Origin: Methylocaldum marinum | GTDB lineage: Bacteria > Pseudomonadota > Gammaproteobacteria > Methylococcales > Methylococcaceae | Assembly (NCBI RefSeq): GCF_003584645.1 | Contig: NZ_AP017928.1 | Coordinates: 646,981-710,980 of the forward strand | Direction: 5' to 3' | DNA length: 64,000 nt | Shown: positions 59,574 to 64,000 of the stretch, in pieces | Position numbering within the stretch: the first letter of the stretch is position 1 | How the letters are laid out: each line of letters opens with the position of its first letter | The notes under the pieces: model-generated | Databases searched by the model: none | What the model was told of the DNA's origin: nothing | What the model saw: only the letters and a program-made list of their open reading frames with translations | Position numbers and translations under genes: made by a program

Positions 59574-59690
59574 TAAGTACGTTCCGTAAGGTTGTGTGGA
59601 ACGCGAGTGCAGTGTGTAGGTCGCCATTCGCTTGCCGATGAACCGATTGGCCCGATGGCACCGTCGGCAAAGGATTTCCGGCCTACGAAT
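59574..59690. repeat. Family A repeat with conserved leader
   Basis: The leader TAAGTACGTTCC...GTGTGGAACGCGAGTGC is followed by a degenerate family A unit (GTAGGTCGCC at 59616 and GTCGGCAAAGGATTTCCGGC to 59687). The same leader occurs at 24750 and 60640. Confidence 0.7.
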
Positions 59691-59800
59691 ACTCGAGTCG
59701 ATTTGTCCTGGCCGGCAGCGTCAACGGCTTCCGCCTAACCTGTTTTGCATGGCAGCGAGACCAGCACGTTCCGGCAGGACAGAGGATTGGGAATTTGCGC

Positions 59801-59827
59801 TAAAGTCCGCGGTCGGAATGCCGATAA
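59801..59827 (+). promoter_or_regulatory. Sigma-28 (FliA) promoter for flgMN
   Basis: TAAAGTCC (59801-59808), an 11-bp spacer and a perfect GCCGATAA (59820-59827). FlgM is the FliA antisigma factor, so this gives the classic feedback loop. Transcription should start about 59834, 26 bases before the flgM ATG. Confidence 0.87.
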
Positions 59828-59859
59828 CGGTTGAAAGGTTCTCCCAATAGGGTCCACTC

Positions 59860-60150
59860 ATGGAAATCAAGCTTCACGATTCCGTCACCGGTTTATCCGG
59901 CAGCGGAATTCAAAAAAGGCCTAACGCTACCGGGCTCGGTGCGGCATCGGAATCAGGTGCCGGCGTGTCGCCGGAGACGTCGCTTCGGCTCACCGAGATC
60001 AAGCAGCGCCTGCTGAACGAATCCGCCGTCGACAAAGTGAAAGTGGCGAAAATAGCGGACGCGGTCGAATCCGGAAGCTACCGGGTCAACCCGCAAAGGG
60101 TCGCCGAAAAGCTGATTGACATGGAACGCATACTTCCGGATTTTGGATGA
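59860..60150 (+). CDS. flgM: Anti-sigma-28 factor FlgM
   Basis: 96 residues. The unstructured N-terminus and C-terminal sigma-28-binding helices (SLRLTEIKQRLLNESAVDKV, VAKIADAVESGSYRVNPQRV, AEKLIDMERIL) are typical. It binds FliA until the hook is complete and is then exported. Its stop overlaps the flgN start (ATGA). Confidence 0.93.
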   Translation: MEIKLHDSVTGLSGSGIQKRPNATGLGAASESGAGVSPETSLRLTEIKQRLLNESAVDKVKVAKIADAVESGSYRVNPQRVAEKLIDMERILPDFG

Positions 60151-60632
60151 TCGCTCTCACTCAAGAACTTCACGAACTGTTTCGCAGGACGCTCGACGGC
60201 CTCGGCGAGATGTCGCGATTGTTGGAGGAAGAGGCCAGGTGCCTTGCGGCGCGTGATGCTGCGGCGCTGGAAGCGGTCGCCTCGAAGAAGCAGACGCTCG
60301 CCTCCGTCCTCAACGAGGTGGCCGTCCGGCAAGACGGCGTTGTCCGCGTGGCCGCTCCCGTCGCGGCAGGGCGCATGACGGCTTTGCTCGACCGGCTCGA
60401 TTCCGAACACCCGTTGGCCGAAACCCTCCGTTCCGATTGGCTGGAAATCGTGCGCCTCGGTGCGGAGTGCAGAAAGCGGAACGAGCTTAATGGAGCTTAT
60501 CTTGGCCTCTTGCAACGGCATGTCGATTCCAGTTTGAATTTCTTCCACGGGGTCGCGTCGCCGGACGCGACGTACGGCCCGGACGGGGCGACACACCGCG
60601 GCGAAATCTCGCGCCGCTCGTTCTCGGTGTGA
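60147..60632 (+). CDS. flgN: Flagellar export chaperone FlgN
   Basis: 161 residues. Mostly helical coiled coil (ELHELFRRTLDGLGEMSRLL, AAALEAVASKKQTLASVL, RKRNELNGAYLGLLQRHVD), typical of FlgN, the chaperone for FlgK and FlgL. It is translationally coupled to flgM. Confidence 0.9.
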   Translation: MIALTQELHELFRRTLDGLGEMSRLLEEEARCLAARDAAALEAVASKKQTLASVLNEVAVRQDGVVRVAAPVAAGRMTALLDRLDSEHPLAETLRSDWLEIVRLGAECRKRNELNGAYLGLLQRHVDSSLNFFHGVASPDATYGPDGATHRGEISRRSFSV

Positions 60633-60639
60633 TCCCCGT

Positions 60640-60772
60640 TAAGTACATTCCATAAAGTTATGCGGAACGGAGTGCGACACGTAGGTCGGCAATCCTTTGC
60701 CGACGAAGTCGCTCGACCGGGCCGCAGCGTCGGGAAAGGATTCCCGACCTACAGGCTGGCCGGTTGTAGGTC
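60640..60772. repeat. Family A repeat with conserved leader
   Basis: The leader TTAAGTACATTCC and GCGGAACGGAGTGCGACAC precede one 86-bp-type unit: GTAGGTCGGCAATCCTTTGC at 60681, then GTCGGGAAAGGATTCCCGAC and CCTACAGGCTGGCC. Confidence 0.8.
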
Positions 60773-60782
60773 AGTTTTTTTC

Positions 60783-60818
60783 TTGCACATATAGACGACC
60801 GGTCGTATATTTTTGGCA
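60783..60818 (+). promoter_or_regulatory. Promoter with overlapping TetR operator; leaderless start
   Basis: TTGCAC (60783-60788), a 17-bp spacer and TATATT (60806-60811) form a good sigma-70 promoter. The spacer holds the palindrome ATAgACGACCGGTCGTaTAT (60791-60810), likely the operator of the TetR protein encoded immediately downstream. The ATG at 60818 lies six bases after the -10, close to the expected transcription start, and there is no ribosome site, so the mRNA is probably leaderless. Confidence 0.72.
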
Positions 60819-61423
60819 TGGCTCGCATCGGCAACAAACAAATTACTCGCGAAAGGCTCCTGGATCAGGGCGTCGCCATGATCATGGAGCATGGCTATCA
60901 CGGCACGGGTCTGCAGGACCTGCTGTCCAGCGTTCAAGTTCCGAAAGGATCATTCTACAACTACTTCGCCAGCAAGGATGAGTTCGGGGCGGAAGTCGTT
61001 CGGCATTATATAGAGCCATTCATCCGGCAATTGGGCGATTACCTGGAGCGGCCCGAGCTGGACGCGCTGTCCGCCCTGAAGCGCTATTTCCGGGATCTGA
61101 TCGAAGAATTGGAACGAAGGCAATTCAAAGGCGGCTGTCTGCTGGGCAATCTGATCGGTGAAATCGGCGATACCAACGAGACCTGCATGAGCGCCCTGCG
61201 GGACGCATTTCATCGGTATCGGGACAAGTACGCCGAGGGCTTGGCCCGCGGCCAGGCGGAAGGAACGATACGCGCTGACTTATCTGCCGAATCCATGGCG
61301 GATTTGTTGTCCGACAGCATGCAGGGCGCCTTGCTGCGGATGAAGGTGGACCGATCCGTGCGGCCGCTGGAGACCTGCCTGGGGCATTTGCTCGACGATT
61401 ATTTCAGACCGAAGAATGACTGA
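60818..61423 (+). CDS. TetR-family transcriptional regulator
   Basis: 201 residues. The N-terminal helix-turn-helix (about 12-60; ITRERLLDQGVAMIMEHGYH, then VPKGSFYNYFASKDEFGAEV) is a standard TetR domain; the C-terminal helical ligand/dimer domain contains CLLGNLIGEIGDTNETCMS, resembling the AcuR/NemR-like group whose conserved Cys may sense electrophiles or aldehydes. A palindromic operator overlaps its own promoter, so it is autoregulated. The SBP56 gene follows by 21 nt, its likely regulated target. Confidence 0.92.
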   Translation: MARIGNKQITRERLLDQGVAMIMEHGYHGTGLQDLLSSVQVPKGSFYNYFASKDEFGAEVVRHYIEPFIRQLGDYLERPELDALSALKRYFRDLIEELERRQFKGGCLLGNLIGEIGDTNETCMSALRDAFHRYRDKYAEGLARGQAEGTIRADLSAESMADLLSDSMQGALLRMKVDRSVRPLETCLGHLLDDYFRPKND

Positions 61424-61444
61424 AATCAAAGAAGAGGTTATGCA

Positions 61445-62842
61445 ATGTATAAGCAGCAACTGGAAAAAAAGAGTCTGGTTCGGACGATTCGCGGTATGAC
61501 GCTGGGATTGGTGTCCGCGCTGGTTTTGACGGGAGCGGGCATGGCCCCCGTTCATGCCGATGAAACCTGTTTATCGCCGTATATCGCAAAAATCACCGGC
61601 CAGGAAGATTACGTGTATGTCTGGACCCTGGGTGCGATAGGGGTCGGCGACGAACAGGACAAGCTGGTGACGGTGGATGTCAATCCGAAGTCGCCCAAGT
61701 ACGGAAAGGTCGTGGACAGTCTCTCGGTAGGCGGCCGCAACGAAGCGCACCATTCGGATTTTACCGACGACCGCCACTATCTCTGGGCCGGCGGATTGGA
61801 CACCAGCAAGATTTTCATCTTCGACATCCATAGCGATCCGGCGAAACCGAAGCTTCACAAGACGATTAACGATTTCGTCGCAAAAAGCGGCGGCGTGGTC
61901 GGGCCTCACTCGTTTTACGCCCTGCCCGGGCGTATGCTGATCACGGGGCTTTCGAACAACAAGGATCACGGCGGACGCACGGCAATGGTGGAATACACCA
62001 ATCAGGGCGAATACGTCGCGACCCACTGGATGCCCACCGACAGCGATCTGCGCGGCGCGGTGAAGACCGGCAAGTATGCCGACGGCTACAACTACGACGT
62101 GCGCGCGCTGCCCAGGCGCAACGTGCTGGTTTCTTCATCCTTCACCGGGTGGAACAACTACATGATGGACTTCGGCAAAATGCTGTCCGACAAGGAGGCG
62201 ATGAAGCATTTCGGCAATACGGTGGTGGTCTGGGATCTTCACAGCCGCAAGCCCAAGAAGGTGTTCGACGTGCCCGGCTCGCCCCTGGAAGTGCGCTGCG
62301 CCTGGGATGAAACCCACAATTACTGCTTCACCACCACGGCACTCACCTCCAAGATCTGGCTGATCTACGAGGATGACAAGGGCGAGTGGCAAGCCAAGGA
62401 AGTCGCGGATATCGGCGATCCCTCGAAAGTGCCTCTGCCCGTCGATATTTCGATCTCCAACGACGACAAGCGGCTTTGGGTGAATACTTTCATGGACGGC
62501 ACTACTCGCGCGTTCGACATTTCGAATCCGCACAAACCGGTGCAGACCTATGAAAAGCGCGTCGGCGCGCAGGTTAACATGGTGTCGTCGAGCTGGGATG
62601 GGAAGCGCCTTTATTACACCTCGTCGCTGCTCGCCAATTGGGACAAGAAAGGCAAGGACAACGAGCAGTACCTCAAGCTTTATCACTGGGACGGCAAGGA
62701 CCTGAAGGAGCAGTTCGCCGTCGACTTCTATAAGGAGAAGCTCGGACGTCCGCACCAGATGCGTTTCGGTGCTTATTCCCTGTACAAGAGCGTGGCCGAA
62801 GCACGGCCGGCGGACATCTTCGCGGAATTTCAGCGTCGCTGA
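61445..62842 (+). CDS. mtoX: Selenium-binding protein 56 family / methanethiol oxidase
   Basis: 465 residues with an N-terminal signal peptide (LVSALVLTGAGMAPVHA), so it is periplasmic. The seven-bladed-propeller SBP56 fold shows diagnostic GRNEAHHSDFTDDRHYLWAG, VGPHSFYALPGRMLITGLSN, SSSFTGWNNYMMDF, VWDLHSRKP and SISNDDKRLWVNTFMDGTTR, with RPHQMRFGAYSLY near the end. Bacterial SBP56 enzymes (MtoX) oxidise methanethiol to formaldehyde, H2S and H2O2 and need copper; formaldehyde would feed C1 metabolism. The usual mtoX neighbours (SCO1/SenC, MauG) are not seen; instead a DUF4242 gene follows. Confidence 0.9.
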   Translation: MYKQQLEKKSLVRTIRGMTLGLVSALVLTGAGMAPVHADETCLSPYIAKITGQEDYVYVWTLGAIGVGDEQDKLVTVDVNPKSPKYGKVVDSLSVGGRNEAHHSDFTDDRHYLWAGGLDTSKIFIFDIHSDPAKPKLHKTINDFVAKSGGVVGPHSFYALPGRMLITGLSNNKDHGGRTAMVEYTNQGEYVATHWMPTDSDLRGAVKTGKYADGYNYDVRALPRRNVLVSSSFTGWNNYMMDFGKMLSDKEAMKHFGNTVVVWDLHSRKPKKVFDVPGSPLEVRCAWDETHNYCFTTTALTSKIWLIYEDDKGEWQAKEVADIGDPSKVPLPVDISISNDDKRLWVNTFMDGTTRAFDISNPHKPVQTYEKRVGAQVNMVSSSWDGKRLYYTSSLLANWDKKGKDNEQYLKLYHWDGKDLKEQFAVDFYKEKLGRPHQMRFGAYSLYKSVAEARPADIFAEFQRR

Positions 62843-62855
62843 TGCGATGGACTTT

Positions 62856-62898
62856 GGAGCCGCCATCATGCGGCTCCGCGGTATTGACGGTTTTTTGA
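62856..62898 (+). terminator. Hairpin between mtoX and the DUF4242 gene
   Basis: GGAGCCGC (62856-62863) pairs with GCGGCTCC (62870-62877), followed 14 bases later by a T6 run. It may attenuate or process the transcript rather than end it. Confidence 0.5.
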
Positions 62899-62922
62899 CG
62901 ACTATTACGAGAGGAGGCCGAT

Positions 62923-63195
62923 ATGCCCAAGTATCTAATCGAACGTGATATTCCCGAAGCGGGAAAACTGTCGGGTCAGGACTTGCATGCGATTTCACAG
63001 AAATCGTGCAGCGTGCTGAACCGTCTGGGACCGAAAATCCAGTGGGTGCAGAGCTATGTCACGGACGATAAGGTCTATTGCGTCTACATCGCGCCCAACG
63101 AGGAGATGATTCGGCAGCATGCCGAGGAGGGCGGCTTCCCGGCCAACCGGATTTCGGAGATCAAGACGGTGATCGATCCGACTACCGGCGAGTGA
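62923..63195 (+). CDS. DUF4242 (nickel-binding-like) small protein
   Basis: 90 residues; AGGAGG precedes ATG 62923. DUF4242 proteins are small ferredoxin-like-fold proteins, some annotated as nickel-binding. Recognisable parts are MPKYLIERDIPEAGKLSG, KIQWVQSYVTDDKVYCVYIA and IRQHAEEGGFPANRISEIKT. No catalytic role is established. It is probably co-transcribed with mtoX. Confidence 0.87.
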   Translation: MPKYLIERDIPEAGKLSGQDLHAISQKSCSVLNRLGPKIQWVQSYVTDDKVYCVYIAPNEEMIRQHAEEGGFPANRISEIKTVIDPTTGE

Positions 63196-63201
63196 TGGGG
63201 A

Positions 63202-63237
63202 GCGTGGGAACGGCTCCGACCGTTCCCACGCCTGTTT
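63202..63237 (+). terminator. Terminator after the DUF4242 gene
   Basis: GCGTGGGAACGG pairs with CCGTTCCCACGC (12-bp stem), followed by CTGTTTT. It also lies at the 3' end of the convergent metG. Confidence 0.85.
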
Positions 63238-63240
63238 TGA

Positions 63241-64000
63241 CTATTTGACCCGCATTCCCGGCTGTGCGCCTTCGTCCGGGATCAATACGAACGGTCCTCC
63301 GCGTTCGTCGCTTGCGGCCAATACCATTCCTTCCGACAATCCGAACTTCATCTTGCGCGGCGCCAGATTCGCGACCATCACGGTCAGTTTTCCTTCCAAT
63401 TGCGCCGGGTCGTAGGCCGATTTGATACCCGCGAATACCGTGCGGGTTTCGCTGCCGATATCCAGAGTCAGCTTCAACAGCTTGTCGGCGCCTTCCACAT
63501 GCTCGGCTTTGGCGATGCGGGCGATGCGCAGATCGATCTTGGCGAAGTCGTCGATCGTTATGGTGTCGGCGATCGGTTGAATCGTATGCTGCTGATGCTC
63601 GGCATGACGCTGCTGCGAGTGAGGTTCCGGTTGGGCGGCGGCTTGCAGATTTTGCTTGTTGGCTTCCACGAGAGACTCGATTTGTTTGGGGTCGATGCGG
63701 GTGAGAAGGTGTTGGTAAGGCTTTATTGTGTGGCCTGCCAGCGATTTATCCAAATCAGACCAAGAAAGCGACTCAATTTGCAGGAAATCTTCAACTTTCT
63801 TGGCGATTTCAGGTAATAACGGTTTTAGATATATCGTCAAAATTCGGAACGCTTCGATTGTTGCGGAGCATACCCAATGTACTTCGGGAAGATTTTCAGG
63901 CGCCTTTGCCAATTCCCAGGGTTTTGCATCGTTGAAGAACTTGTTGATCGCGTCCGCAACAACCATTATTTCCCTGATTGCTCTTGAGAAGTCGCGCCGC
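63241..64000 (-). CDS. metG: Methionyl-tRNA synthetase, 3' part (partial at window end)
   Basis: The frame stays open to the window edge (residues [20 protein letters not shown] are in frame before the internal Met at 63966), so the gene continues outside. The visible part holds the anticodon-binding domain ([17 protein letters not shown] and [19 protein letters not shown]), a linker, and the C-terminal EMAP-II-like tRNA-binding/dimerisation domain ([20 protein letters not shown], then [20 protein letters not shown] and [10 protein letters not shown]). The KMSKS and HIGH motifs lie outside the window. Confidence 0.95.
   Translation of the reverse strand, partial: RRDFSRAIREIMVVADAINKFFNDAKPWELAKAPENLPEVHWVCSATIEAFRILTIYLKPLLPEIAKKVEDFLQIESLSWSDLDKSLAGHTIKPYQHLLTRIDPKQIESLVEANKQNLQAAAQPEPHSQQRHAEHQQHTIQPIADTITIDDFAKIDLRIARIAKAEHVEGADKLLKLTLDIGSETRTVFAGIKSAYDPAQLEGKLTVMVANLAPRKMKFGLSEGMVLAASDERGGPFVLIPDEGAQPGMRVK

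Overview
The window is GC-rich bacterial chromosome with densely packed genes, and looks like a gammaproteobacterial methylotroph, most likely a methanotroph of the Methylococcales. This is inferred from gene content: a formaldehyde-activating enzyme (Fae) homologue, an SBP56/methanethiol-oxidase homologue, PEP-CTERM proteins, the gammaproteobacterial miaB-phoH-ybeY-corC-lnt order and a complete flgBCDEFGHIJKL operon. I cannot name the species from sequence alone.

Layout. 1-9.2 kb: three very large, unassigned co-directional proteins; the first is cut by the window edge, the second is FN3-rich, and the third has a C-terminal phospholipase-D-like domain without catalytic residues. 9.4-15.3 kb: a small membrane protein, then the tRNA-modification/ribosome/envelope run miaB-phoH-ybeY-corC-lnt. 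15.4-17.2 kb: a LysM-like/glycine-zipper protein overlapped by a small membrane protein, a possible toxin-immunity pair. 17.4-22.6 kb (minus): a PAS histidine kinase and a 1300-residue REC-GAF-GAF-GAF-PAS-GGDEF-EAL regulator. 22.8-24.6 kb: a DOMON-like protein and a NamZ/DUF1343 protein. 24.6-25.7 kb: repeats and non-coding DNA. 25.9-27.7 kb: two PEP-CTERM proteins. 28.0-33.5 kb (minus): ydbH-ynbE-ydbL plus a Fae homologue; ydbH and ynbE are separated by an array of 86-bp repeats into which an IS110-family element has inserted. 33.5-45.9 kb: housekeeping and regulatory genes (yajD-like, slyX, yceH, srkA, acs-glnK, rpoS, a J-domain/vWA pair, a YbbP-like permease). 46.4-60.6 kb: the flagellar/chemotaxis region, cheV-cheR and flgB-L on minus, flgA and flgM-flgN on plus, with readable sigma-54 and sigma-28 promoters. 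60.8-63.2 kb: a TetR regulator, SBP56 protein and DUF4242 protein. The right edge is the 3' part of metG.

The most notable signal is the IS110 element at 29493-30711. Its ends can be fixed to the base because it interrupts an 86-bp periodic repeat; removing 1219 bp restores the period exactly. The 230 bp upstream of its transposase fold like a bridge RNA: one segment matches the element's own donor junction and two flank-matching segments fit the repeat it entered. The host genome carries the same palindromic repeat at seven or more places in this window, so the element appears to use a dispersed REP-like family as its landing site.

Other points: a Fae homologue with Met where canonical Fae has its active-site His; a TetR gene whose promoter, operator and start codon are so close that its mRNA is probably leaderless; an acs-glnK transcription unit; and an unexplained multi-hairpin segment at 39308-39526.
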